Of a stretch of DNA of 64,000 bases, positions 44,810 to 53,108 are shown piece after piece. A program made the position numbers and the translations under genes. This DNA comes from CATOSP01 sp034422355 (lineage in GTDB: Bacteria > Chloroflexota > Dehalococcoidia > Lucifugimonadales > UBA3495): positions 62,001 to 126,000 of the forward strand of contig DAOUJS010000046.1 in NCBI GenBank assembly GCA_034422355.1. The letters are read 5' to 3'. The notes beneath the pieces were generated by a model. That model saw only the letters and a list, made by a program, of their open reading frames with translations, searched no databases and was not told the DNA's origin. The stretch's first letter is position 1. Each line of letters opens with the position of its first letter.

Positions 44810-44870
44810 CTGTGACGATCAGCAGGGCAAGTACGACTATGGAGATTGATATTGTGTCTAGTTGGTCCAT
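44655..44870 (-). CDS. Possible small membrane/coiled-coil protein
   Basis: A 71-residue frame from ATG 44870: an N-terminal helix ISIVVLALLIVTVTLIL followed by a heptad-like LQKDIRKLQGQLVQLQAQ and a polar tail. It starts just after the transposase stop on the same strand. Sequence character is good, but the ribosome-binding site is poor and it is antisense to the plus-strand small frame. Confidence 0.4.
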   Translation of the reverse strand: MDQLDTISISIVVLALLIVTVTLILQKDIRKLQGQLVQLQAQAPQSSHTQGQKDRQTDSSHSKSEPNPFSA

Positions 44871-44882
44871 GATCAACTCGCT

Positions 44883-46076
44883 TTATGGGATTTTGGAGAC
44901 CATCCAAAGCATGTCGGCTTGCCGGCCAGCTTGGATGTGAACCAAGGCTGTTGCCTGGAATGATAGCACACTCATAAAGCAGTGGAGGGTGATCATCCGC
45001 AGACCGCGAATGCAGTGGTCCTCCAGCCGCCGGTTCTCTTTTTCGGTCTTGAAAAACCGTTCGACGGCCTGACGCTTGGCGTACAGGTCCCTCCAGGTCT
45101 GTGTATGCCTGGGAATCCAGGAAAGCGTCCTGGGATTCTTGTAGGGGTTTTCCCATATCTCTGAATCGCAGTAACGGACTCCGCCGGTGAAAGAGTCCTT
45201 TAAGTGGCAACCTTCTGCCGGACAGCGGTATAGCAGTCCGCGGTGGGGATTGGCCTCGATGAACTCCATCGGCTGGTTGCCAAGACAAAGGGGTTGGCCG
45301 TCAAGGGTGTGGAGATCGTCGAAGCTCTTTTTGCCTGCGGCGCGGCGGATGCTGATTACCGGGGCGATGCTCTTCTCCATGAGATAGACATGGTTCTTAC
45401 TGGAGTCATAGCCCCGGTCCGCGATGACGGCCTTGGGCTGGAACCATGAGAACTGCGCCTGGGTGTGCTCGATAAGCGGCGGAAGGACGGGAGAATCGTT
45501 CTGCTTCTCGGTGCTTACGATGTGGCCCAGGGGCAGTCCATAGGTAGCGTCAACGGCGGAGTGGAGCTAGTAGCCATAGTGCCATTCCTTGCCGCCTTCT
45601 TTGGCCCTGGGCGAGTTCTTCGCGGTCCAGGAGGCTTCCGGGTCGCTTTTGACCTTCCGGTTCGGGTTGCCGTGGGTTCTGACGGTAGTTGAGTCGATGG
45701 CGACTACGTCACCCAGGTCCGGGAGGAGACCCTTGAGGTCGTCGGTCAGGGTGGCCAGGGCGTCCTCGACCAGTATCGTGTGATGGGAGAGGCGGCGGAT
45801 GAAGCGGTTGAATGTGGTCCTATGCGGGAGTTTGTTCCTGAAGCCGCAGATGGCGCGGAGGTTGGGGTCGTCTTCCAGCCGCCTGATTAGGGCGTTGGTG
45901 TGCGGCAGGTTCAGGACGAACGATGCGATGTAGGCGCTCCAGAGCGCCCGCAGGGGAAATCCGTTCTTGTTGTTCATCCGGTCGATTTGGAGCCGGAAGA
46001 GGACGCGGCCGGCGTTGACTGAATCGAGGACCCTTGCAAGCTCGGGGAGGGTCTGGATTCATTGGTCATAGGCCAT
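44883..46076 (-). pseudogene. DDE transposase (IS1182-like) with in-frame stop codons
   Basis: One 397-codon frame encodes a DDE transposase: LWSAYIASFVLNLPHTNALIRRL (N-terminal DUF772-like), AIDSTTVRTHGNPNRK (first Asp), AVIADRGYDSSKN (second Asp) and RQAVERFFKTEKENRRLEDH (Glu). It is broken by TAG at 45567-45569, where relatives usually have Lys in YGYKLH, and the most upstream ATG (46076) meets TGA at codon 6 (46059-46061). No frameshift is seen. I could not define terminal inverted repeats. It is probably a decayed insertion sequence. Confidence 0.8.
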
Positions 46077-46559
46077 TCATTGGAGGCTGTCGCTGTTTTC
46101 CTGTCCGGGGACAGGGCGGTCTGCCAGCCACCAAGTATTGGGGCCGATCAGGGCGAATCTCTTGCTCCCGTTGAGAGACGTTCGGAGCTGTTTCCTGGGA
46201 GGGTTCTTGGTGCCCTTGAACTTGACGCCTCGCCGGACCGCTCGGGTGAGTATGTCGTCGAGGTAGAGGGGCTTTCCGGCCTCTTCGAGGATTTCCTGGA
46301 AGACCTGGTTATTGGGCCTGCCGGGAGTTGGATGGTTGCGGGAGAGCCTTTCCGTGCCGATGTCGTAGCGGCTGAGGATTGTGGCCATATCGTTTTGGTG
46401 GTAATAGTCCTCGGCGATCTGGTACTTGGCTCTGGCTTTGTCGAGGAGTTCAAGGTACTTGTCCATTTTTTGCGCGTCGGACATGGTGTTGTCGGCCTTC
46501 GTGTGAAGGTCGGACTCGACTTCTTTCATAGTGTCGATTATAAGGCGGAGTTCATCCAT
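46077..46559 (-). CDS. Winged-helix (HARE-HTH-like) protein with N-terminal coiled coil
   Basis: A 160-residue protein. Residues 1-60 are charged and helical (MDELRLIIDTMKEVESDLHT); about 85-155 resemble an HB1/ASXL/RpoE-delta-type winged helix (VFQEILEEAGKPLYLDDILTRAV, LRTSLNGSKRFALIGPNTWWL). ATG follows a perfect AAGGAGG. Its stop is immediately followed by the transposase ATG. Such domains often bind DNA in restriction and transcription contexts; the function here is unknown. Confidence 0.75.
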   Translation of the reverse strand: MDELRLIIDTMKEVESDLHTKADNTMSDAQKMDKYLELLDKARAKYQIAEDYYHQNDMATILSRYDIGTERLSRNHPTPGRPNNQVFQEILEEAGKPLYLDDILTRAVRRGVKFKGTKNPPRKQLRTSLNGSKRFALIGPNTWWLADRPVPGQENSDSLQ

Positions 46560-46652
46560 TTTGAGCCTCCTTATGCGTATGGACTATGATTGTTATGCGT
46601 AAGGGGTATGCGCTGTGGGTGTTAACACTAGGTAGTTCCCGTAAGATGACGT

Positions 46653-46723
46653 TGGTGGAGCCAGGGAGAATTGAACTCCCGCCGCGCGGATTTGAAGGCC
46701 TGCGGCCCTTCCGGGGTGGCCCC
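46653..46723 (-). tRNA. tRNA-like gene, CTTCAAA anticodon loop (UCA), D arm reduced
   Basis: Acceptor GGGGCCA pairs with TGGCTCC (one G-U), discriminator A, CCA is encoded. The T arm GGGAG-TTCAATT-CTCCC is canonical. The central part reads GGCC-TTCAAAT-CC. With a standard 7-base loop the anticodon is UCA, which would read UGA. Total length without CCA is 68 nt and no normal D arm can be drawn. It also lacks the long variable arm of tRNA-Sec. It could be a degenerate or non-canonical tRNA. Confidence 0.5.
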
Positions 46724-46759
46724 ATTACATACCGAGGGGATTGACCTCCTTTCGGACAG

Positions 46760-46826
46760 TGGAGGCGAGGGGACTCGAACCCCTGCCGGAATGGATTAAA
46801 AGGCCACCGGCTCACCAGACGCCCCC
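46760..46826 (-). tRNA. tRNA-like gene, CTTTTAA anticodon loop (UUU, Lys-like), D arm reduced
   Basis: Acceptor GGGGGCG pairs with CGCCTCC (one G-U), discriminator A, no encoded CCA. T arm AGGGG-TTCGAGT-CCCCT is canonical. The anticodon loop CTTTTAA resembles tRNA-Lys(UUU). The segment between acceptor and anticodon stem is only about 12 nt, too short for a normal D arm. Length is 67 nt. Architecture parallels its neighbour at 46653, including a possible CCGG/CCGG extension of the anticodon stem. Confidence 0.5.
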
Positions 46827-47272
46827 ACACTATATCGTTAGCGGCCCCTAAGCTGTGGAAGGTATAAGGGGTCGCTAGTTTCTGTCTGGCCTGACTTGAC
46901 CTAACCTGGATTTTAGGGAAAGCGCCGGTGCTCGTCAACGTCCGCGGGACAATGTGGCGGAAAACGGCGCTTTGGCTATGTAAGGTGTAGGAGTGCGGAT
47001 AGAGGGCCTTAGTTGGCCCTTACAGGCCTGGTTTCTGTGTTTGGCTTCTACGGAAGGTCTGAGGCGAGTTTATGCGAGTTTTGAGCAGTTTGAGAGGGTT
47101 GGATCGTGGCGTGGAGGGTTCAGCGGAGGGTGGTGAAGTTGATCGGGATTGAGTGCGGCCGGTGGCGTTTTGCCGTAGCTGGACGTATCAAATGCACTTC
47201 TCTCCGCTTTGTCACCCCCACCACGGTTTGATAGAATGAGGCTATCATCCAGCGAATATCGGGAGGAAGTTC
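46827..47272. other. Intergenic region at the island's right edge
   Basis: About 445 bases between the tRNA-like genes and the metallo-hydrolase. Short frames only. Base composition returns to G/C-rich near 47,200. No attachment-site repeat was recognised by eye. Confidence 0.4.
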
Positions 47273-47911
47273 ATGGCCCTCCACTACGACGGCGAACTCA
47301 AAATCACCAAGATCAACATGGGTCCCTACGACAATAACGGTTACATCGTCGCCTGTCCCGATACCAACGAAGGGATCATCATCGACACTCCCGCCGAGCC
47401 AGAAAAACTCCTCGACGCCATCGGGGACGTCAGCATCAAGTACGTGCTGATTACCCACAACCACCAAGACCACCTTCTGGGATTCAACGAGATTACCGGC
47501 GCGGTGGGTGTCCCTGTGGGGATTGGCGGCCCCGACGCCCACGCCCTGCCAAAGAGTCCCGAACTGAACCTTGAGGACGGTCAGGTCATCAAGTTCGGCA
47601 ACCAGGAAATGACCATGCTGGCCACACCTGGGCACACTGACGGCGCGACCTGCATGTTAATCGGCAAGCACCTGTTCTCCGGCGACACTCTGTTCCCCGG
47701 CGGACCGGGCAGGACCCGCAGCCCCGAGGCGATGACCCAGATCATCGACAGCATTACCGGCAAGCTGCTGGTGCTGCCCGACGACACGGCGGTCTATCCC
47801 GGCCACGGCACCGATACCACCGTCGGGGAGGCCCGCCGCCAGTATCAGGACTTCGCCTCCCGGTCCCATCCTGCCGACCTGTGCGGCGACGTGGAATGGT
47901 TGAAGAGCTAA
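47273..47911 (+). CDS. Metallo-beta-lactamase-fold hydrolase (glyoxalase II-like)
   Basis: A 212-residue MBL-fold protein: THNHQDHLLG (HxHxDH) near residue 62, ATPGHTDGATC, FSGDTLFPGGPGR and VYPGHGTDTTVG supply the zinc ligands of the superfamily. Length and motif spacing suit a glyoxalase-II-like or persulfide-dioxygenase-like hydrolase; the sequence does not settle the substrate. Start at ATG 47273 after GGGAGGAAGTTC. Downstream is the M16 peptidase in the same direction. Confidence 0.92.
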   Translation: MALHYDGELKITKINMGPYDNNGYIVACPDTNEGIIIDTPAEPEKLLDAIGDVSIKYVLITHNHQDHLLGFNEITGAVGVPVGIGGPDAHALPKSPELNLEDGQVIKFGNQEMTMLATPGHTDGATCMLIGKHLFSGDTLFPGGPGRTRSPEAMTQIIDSITGKLLVLPDDTAVYPGHGTDTTVGEARRQYQDFASRSHPADLCGDVEWLKS

Positions 47912-48027
47912 CGCCTTTGGCCACGGGCAGCAGGCGGCATCCATTGGACACCGGGGAGTGACAGACGCTCCCCGGTTTGGGTGTCAGAGGGCTTTGCCGC
48001 GGGAGCGGCAAGTCCCGTAGTGAGGTA

Positions 48028-49293
48028 ATGATGTTCCAACGCTCCGTTTTGGACAACCAGTTGCGTATCCTCAGTTCTCAAATGTCCCACACTCGGTCGG
48101 TGGCTATCACTATCTGCGTCGGCGCAGGGTCTCGCTATGAGTCGCCGGACCTGGCCGGCGTCTCCCATTTTATCGAGCATCTGCCTTTCAAGGGCACCAG
48201 GTCCTGGCCCACTGCCAGGGACGTGAGCGAGGCCATCGAGGGCGTGGGTGGGGTGATGAACGCCAGCACCGACAGGGAGATGACGGTCTTCTGGTGCAAG
48301 GTAGCGCGCCCCCACTTCAATACCGCCATGTCCGTCATGCTGGACATGCTCCTGAACCCCATCCTGGACCCGGAGGAACTGGAGAAGGAGAGGGAGGTGA
48401 TCCAGGAAGAACTCCGCATGAGCTACGATCATCCCACGTACCGGGTCGACCTGCTCATCGACGAGGCCCTGTGGCCTGACCAGACTATGGGCCGGGATGT
48501 GGGCGGGACTCTCGACACCGTTGAGAACATCTCAAGGGACAGCATCCGGGAGTACATGCAACGCCAGTACAACCCGGCCAACACCGTGGTGGCCGTCGCC
48601 GGGAACATCACCCATGAAGAGGTCGTGGAGCAAGTAAATGAAGCTACCACGGAGTGGCTACCGCAAGAATCCCTGGACTGGGAGAGGGCCACTGATGGGC
48701 AGACCGGGCCGGTTGTGCGGGTGGAGAACCGGCGCACGGACCAGACGAACTTCTGCCTCGCCCTCCCCGGCCTGGCCCTGGAGGACCCTGACCGGTTCAA
48801 CCTGGCCCTTCTGAACGTCATTCTCGGCGACGGGATGAGCAGCCGCCTCTTCCTCAACCTCCGGGAGCAGAAAGGGCTGGCCTACGATGTGAGCAGTTCT
48901 CTCCACCACTTTCGGGACTGTGGGTCGCTGATTGTCTACTGTGGCGTGGAGCCGAAGAAAAGCCGGGAAGCCGTCAAGAGCGTACTGGAAGGTCTCCACA
49001 GCATGTACGCCGCTCCGCCGGAGCAGGAACTTGCCAAGGCAAAGGAGTACACCAAGGGTCGGCTGTTGCTGCGGCTGGAGGACTCCCGCGCGGTATCCGG
49101 ATGGCTGGCCAGCCAGGAAATGCTCCAGGAGAGCGTGGCCACTCCGGAGCAAGTTGTGGACAAGATAGATGCGGTTACTCCCACCGATGTTGCCGGGGTG
49201 GCGCACCGCCTGTTCCAACCCGAACAACTCCGTTTGGCGGTCGTTGGACCCCACCGGGGCGATGCCCAGTTCCGGAAGATGCTGCACTTCTGA
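48028..49293 (+). CDS. M16-family zinc peptidase
   Basis: A 421-residue pitrilysin/processing-peptidase-like protein. The inverted zinc motif HFIEHLPFKGT (HxxEH) is near residue 48 and the third ligand Glu is in EEVIQEELRMSYDHP. The C-terminal half includes the MSSRLFLNLREQKGLAYDVSSS motif. There is no signal peptide, so it is cytoplasmic. Start is ATG 48028; the GTG further upstream adds an unlikely extension. It probably degrades peptides. Confidence 0.93.
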   Translation: MMFQRSVLDNQLRILSSQMSHTRSVAITICVGAGSRYESPDLAGVSHFIEHLPFKGTRSWPTARDVSEAIEGVGGVMNASTDREMTVFWCKVARPHFNTAMSVMLDMLLNPILDPEELEKEREVIQEELRMSYDHPTYRVDLLIDEALWPDQTMGRDVGGTLDTVENISRDSIREYMQRQYNPANTVVAVAGNITHEEVVEQVNEATTEWLPQESLDWERATDGQTGPVVRVENRRTDQTNFCLALPGLALEDPDRFNLALLNVILGDGMSSRLFLNLREQKGLAYDVSSSLHHFRDCGSLIVYCGVEPKKSREAVKSVLEGLHSMYAAPPEQELAKAKEYTKGRLLLRLEDSRAVSGWLASQEMLQESVATPEQVVDKIDAVTPTDVAGVAHRLFQPEQLRLAVVGPHRGDAQFRKMLHF

Positions 49294-49392
49294 CGCCGGG
49301 GGCGTTACACGATTTCAAGAAGCGGCCTGTCTACCGGCGCGTCCGGGTATGTAGACAGCCTCAAACACGCAGAGCAGGATGGCATAGCAATG

Positions 49393-49677
49393 ATGAACGA
49401 TGTACCGGAGCCGATGGAAACCAGGATTGCCCGCCTTGAGGAGACGGTGAGGGAATTGTACGCTCAACTGAGGCGCTTCGAGGCCAGGTTCAGTGAGCTG
49501 TCCGACCGGATGGACCGCTTCGAGGCGAGGATGGACGAGGTAGCCGAGCGCGCGGCAGAAATGGACAGGAGAGTCACCAACATGGAAATGCGCATTATTG
49601 CCATGGTCCTTTCAACGATCACCATGTGGGCCGTCACGACATTTGCCATTTTGGCCGGCTTCTTCTTCAGGCGGTAG
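49393..49677 (+). CDS. Coiled-coil protein with C-terminal membrane anchor
   Basis: A 94-residue protein. Residues 5-65 are a continuous heptad-like helix (RIARLEETVRELYAQLRRFEARFSELSDRMDRFEARMDE), followed by one membrane helix (IIAMVLSTITMWAVTTFAILAGFFF) and two terminal Arg. Tail-anchored coiled coils of this type are common and uncharacterised. The adjacent ATG codons 49390 and 49393 are both possible starts. Confidence 0.75.
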   Translation: MNDVPEPMETRIARLEETVRELYAQLRRFEARFSELSDRMDRFEARMDEVAERAAEMDRRVTNMEMRIIAMVLSTITMWAVTTFAILAGFFFRR

Positions 49678-49744
49678 TAACATCAGCGGACTCGATTGGA
49701 ACACGGCGTTCCGTATGGAGCGCGAATCTGTTCTCGGAGGACCG

Positions 49745-50832
49745 ATGGACCCGTCACAGACTATTGAAGTAGACACCATAGAGGAAGCTCACGAAGCGAT
49801 GTACCGGCTGGGCTGGACCGACGGCCTCCCTGTCATCCCCCCAACGCCCCGGCTCGTCGAGGCAGCCTTGGAATACCTGGGAAGGGACCCGCAGGAGGTC
49901 GTCGGCGAGGTGCCGCCCAAGAACCGCCTGGCCACGGTGGAGAAAGTTGTCGTCAACTCCGTCATGGCAGGCTGCCTCCCTGAATACATCCCGGTGGTGA
50001 TTGCCGCCCTGGAAGGTATGCTGGACGACTCCTTTAACCTGAACGGCATCCAGGCGACCACGAACTGCATCAGCCCGCTGGCTATCGTTACAGGTCCGGT
50101 CGTAGAGCAGCTGGGGTTCAATGCCGGAGACAACGTCTTCGGCGGCGGGTCCAGGCCAACGCTGCCGTTGGCCGCGCCATACGGCTCATCCTGTGGAACG
50201 TCGGCGGCGGGTATGCCGGAGAAATTGACCGCGCCACCCTGGGGCATCCTGGGAAGTACACCTACTGTATCGCGGAGAACACGGCGGACAGCCCCTGGGG
50301 CCCAATCCACGAGGAGTGTGGGTTTGCCGGGGATGCGTCCTGTGTAACCGTTTTCGCCTGCGAGGCCCCTCACCACATCGCCACCGGCTCCGGTTATGTG
50401 CTCTCCGGCGACGACATCCTCGCCGTGTTGGCCGACAGTTGCGCCACCGCGGGAGCGGCAACCATGAACGGCGGCGGCCAGGCCCTGCTGGTGCTGGGCC
50501 CCATGACTGCCCAGAAGCTGGACTCGGATGGATTCGACAAGGGCCGAATCCGACAGGAGATACAGCGGTTGGCCTGCAAGCCGGTAAAGCTGATGAACTC
50601 CAACAAGTTCCTGAACCCGGAGCACCCCTTTCACTGGGCGCGACTGGTTGACCCGGCGGACGATGACGCCCTGATTCCCATGTTTCGCAACCCGGAAGAC
50701 CTGCTCATCATCGTGGCCGGCGGCTGGGGGTCCGGCTCCGGGTTCAACGCCGTTTGCCACGGCTGGATGCAGGCCGGCGGGCTTGCCCAGACCCGGGTTA
50801 TCCAATGGCCCGAAGGCCGGGAACCTGCTTAA
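49745..50832 (+). pseudogene. Conserved protein upstream of the UGSC gene, disrupted by a one-base frameshift
   Basis: The first piece (49745-50155) begins SQTIEVDTIEEAHEAMYRLGWTDGLPVIPPT and runs to NVFGGGS. The frame then changes near 50153-50156 (one G appears missing in CCAGG-CCAAC), after which NAAVGRAIRLILWNVGGGYAGE and ADSPWGPIHEECGF continue to LSGDDILAVLADSCATAG and the stop at 50832. Joined, it is a 362-residue protein with several Cys (SVMAGCL, EECGF, DSCATAG). The function is unknown; its position directly before the UGSC selenoprotein suggests a shared redox role. It is a real frameshift or a sequencing error. Confidence 0.75.
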
Positions 50833-50903
50833 CCGGCAGACGTTGACCGGACCTGTAAGCAGTGTTCGCGGGGATTCCCGGTACTCTCGCTAAGGAGAAA
50901 CCT

Positions 50904-51434
50904 ATGGCTAAGATAAAACTCTACAGTCCTGTGGGAGAAGAAGCGCCTCACGCCGAAGGGATATCGCCCCTGAAGGACCCGCGGGGAAGCCGCGTCGCTT
51001 TCCTGTTCAACGGGCATGTGTCGGTCATTCCATTCTGGCGTCACTTGGAAGAGGAACTGAAGCTCGCCTGTGAACCAGCCGACACGGTAACGTTCGTCAA
51101 GCCCAACACTTTCGCCCCGGCGGGTGCATCAACGATTCAGGAATTGTCCGGGGCAGACCTGGCGTTGGTGGGCGTTTGCGCTTGAGGTTCCTGCACCTCC
51201 GGCTCCGTGCGAGACGGGATAAACCTGGAGAGGGCGGGAGTCCCCGCCGTTGTCATTTCCCACGACGTATTCGAGAAGGCTGCCAGAGCACAGTCCAACG
51301 CCCTCGGCCTCCCGGAATTGCGGCTCATCGTCTATTCTCAACCAAAAGGTGAGGAGGCAGACCTGGAGGGGGCCGAGTCTGCCCGCCAGGTAGTCGGCCA
51401 ACTGGTGGACATGGTCCGGGAACACGACGTTTAA
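50904..51434 (+). CDS. UGSC-motif selenoprotein
   Basis: A 176-residue protein when UGA 51183-51185 (codon 94) is read as Sec, giving ALVGVCA-UGSC-TSGSV. This is the UGSC-motif (seleno)protein family known from marine metagenomes. Downstream the frame continues RAGVPAVVISHDVFEKAARAQ and PELRLIVYSQ to the stop. ATG 50904 follows AAGGAG. The motif (Sec and Cys two residues apart) suggests a thiol/selenol redox site, in a Rossmann-like fold. The reaction is not known. It is 71 bases after the frameshifted partner gene and may form an operon with it. Confidence 0.9.
51183..51230 (+). promoter_or_regulatory. SECIS-like hairpin with UGA Sec codon (UGSC gene)
   Basis: The inner stem UCCGU (51204-51208)/ACGGG (51214-51218) closes loop GCGAG, and an outer stem CUCCGG (51197-51202) pairs with CUGGAG (51225-51230). 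The apical loop begins 24 bases after the UGA with G, within the bacterial range. Confidence 0.6.
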
Positions 51435-51516
51435 GCAGGCGGTTTCAAAGCCTCGGAAACTGTCCAACACCAACCTGACCTGAGCGCCCGCCGCAGCCAG
51501 CCCAAGGAGTGGATCT

Positions 51517-52545
51517 GTGAAACTTGGCCTGTTCATCAACAACCAGTACCTGCCCGGCGAGTCGATGACTGGGAAGATTCAGAACAGCGTCGAGCAGGTC
51601 CGCGCGGCCCGCGACGCGGGGTTTGACCTTATCTGCACCGGGCAGCACTACCTGGCGCATCCCTACCAGATGAGCGTAACCATTCCTTTGCTGGCCCGGT
51701 TGGCCGCCGAAGCAGGAGAGATGCAGGTTGCCGCCACCGTCATCTTGGTGCCGCTGCATAATCCGGTGGACATGGCGGAAACCGTGGCTACGATGGATGC
51801 TATCTGTGGCGGGCGATTCGTCTTTGGCATCGGCTTGGGATACAGGGACGAGGAGTACGTCTCTTTCGGCACCACGCGCCAGGAGCGGGTCGGTCGGTTA
51901 AGGGAAGCGCTTGAGGTAATGAAACTCCTGTGGTCTGAGGAAGAGGTCGAGTTCCAGGGAAAATACTTCCAGGTCCCCCGGGTCAGGCCCTCCACGCGCC
52001 CCGTGCAGCAGCCGCACCCACCCATCTGGGTCGCGGCCAACGGTGACCGGGCCATACGCCGCGCCGCTCGGTGGGGCTATCCCTGGCTCATCAATCCCCA
52101 CGCAACCGTACCGATGGTCGCGGAGCAATTCGCCCGCTACCAGCATGAGCTTGACCGTCATGGTCAACCCGCGCCCCAGGTACTACCCATGATGCGGGAG
52201 CTGTACGTGGCCCAGGACAGGGAACAGGCTTTCCGCGAGAGCCAACCGTACTTGGAAGGAAAGTACGCTGCCTACGCATCGTGGGGACAGGACAAGGAGC
52301 TGCCCGGAGAGGAATCATTCACCGTGCCCTACGAGGATCTGGCAAGGGACCGATTCCTGCTGGGTTCAGCGGAGGAAGTGGTCCAGGAAATCCGGCGCTA
52401 CGAAGACCAACTAGGGGTCAACCAGCTTATCTTCCGGATGCAGTGGCCGGGCATGGAACACGAGAAGCTGATGCGGGAGATAGAAATCATGGGCCGGGAC
52501 GTGATTCCGGAGTTTAAGACTGGCAATGGACCCGCACATATATAA
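51517..52545 (+). CDS. LLM-class flavin-dependent oxidoreductase
   Basis: A 342-residue luciferase-like TIM-barrel enzyme: LGLFINNQYLPGE, FDLICTGQHYLAHPYQMS, GRFVFGIGLGYRDEEY, RPVQQPHPPIWVAANGDRAIRRAA and FLLGSAEEVVQEIRRYEDQLGVNQLIFRMQWPGM. Start is GTG 51517 after AAGGAGTGGATCT. It is the third paralogue in the window and belongs to a different branch from the two at 14.5-16.6 kb. Cofactor FMN or F420 cannot be told. It follows the UGSC gene by 82 bases. Confidence 0.92.
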   Translation: MKLGLFINNQYLPGESMTGKIQNSVEQVRAARDAGFDLICTGQHYLAHPYQMSVTIPLLARLAAEAGEMQVAATVILVPLHNPVDMAETVATMDAICGGRFVFGIGLGYRDEEYVSFGTTRQERVGRLREALEVMKLLWSEEEVEFQGKYFQVPRVRPSTRPVQQPHPPIWVAANGDRAIRRAARWGYPWLINPHATVPMVAEQFARYQHELDRHGQPAPQVLPMMRELYVAQDREQAFRESQPYLEGKYAAYASWGQDKELPGEESFTVPYEDLARDRFLLGSAEEVVQEIRRYEDQLGVNQLIFRMQWPGMEHEKLMREIEIMGRDVIPEFKTGNGPAHI

Positions 52546-52593
52546 CTATTGGCTAGGGTCCTTGCTACAACGCACATCATGACCGTGCCGGAG

Positions 52594-53010
52594 TCATTGT
52601 GCATTGACCAGTTCCAGCAACCTGTTTACAAACTGATGAACGAAGGGCCGGTCGGCTTCTCTCTCGTAGTCTTCCATCTCGTCGTGGGAAAAGTGCTTGT
52701 GAAACTTCTCCGCCACTACGAACCCACTGAACATGAAGGGGTCTCCCGTCTCCTCTGCCAGGCGAGAAGTCACGTTCTTGGTCTCCCGGTGGGTGAGGTG
52801 CCCCCAGCCCCGTTGCTTGGCGACCGCTATCACCGCGTGGCTTGCGGCTCCGTATAACTTCTCGGCCGCCTGCAAATGATCGCCAGTCGCAAATTCCCGG
52901 TCGGATGCAGCCAGGAAATCTCTGGCTTGCCTTGCGTGCCCCTGGATCGTCATTTCTCTCGTGTCCACAATCTTCCGGTTCCCTCTGCGTCCGTTTGCCT
53001 GATTCTTCAA
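52594..53010 (-). CDS. HEPN/PaREP1-like small helical protein
   Basis: A 138-residue all-helical protein: QARDFLAASDREFATGDHLQAAEKLYGAASHAVIAVAKQRGW resembles the PaREP1/HEPN-like four-helix fold in which a helix pair recruits partner nucleotidyltransferases or RNAs. The catalytic R-x4-6-H of HEPN RNases is not clearly present. Start is TTG 53010 or ATG a little inside (MTIQGHARQ). No partner gene is adjacent. Function unknown. Confidence 0.65.
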   Translation of the reverse strand: MKNQANGRRGNRKIVDTREMTIQGHARQARDFLAASDREFATGDHLQAAEKLYGAASHAVIAVAKQRGWGHLTHRETKNVTSRLAEETGDPFMFSGFVVAEKFHKHFSHDEMEDYEREADRPFVHQFVNRLLELVNAQ

Positions 53011-53108
53011 GTCCCATTCTATACCCGGCGCAAAACCCCGTGAAGGACGTGTTAAACTAGGGACTGCCCGTCATTGGGGCATTTCGACATCAGGAGAATG
53101 CGAAGAAC

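Noticed and set aside
46653..46723. Canonical tRNA-Sec (selC)
   Set aside because: Although the loop CTTCAAA gives UCA, there is no long variable arm, no 8-bp acceptor and no extended D stem, so I do not call it selC.
46552..46938. 128-aa minus-strand ORF over the tRNA-like genes
   Set aside because: It contains FESPRLH, the known artefact of translating tRNA T arms. The tRNA-like folds explain the sequence better.
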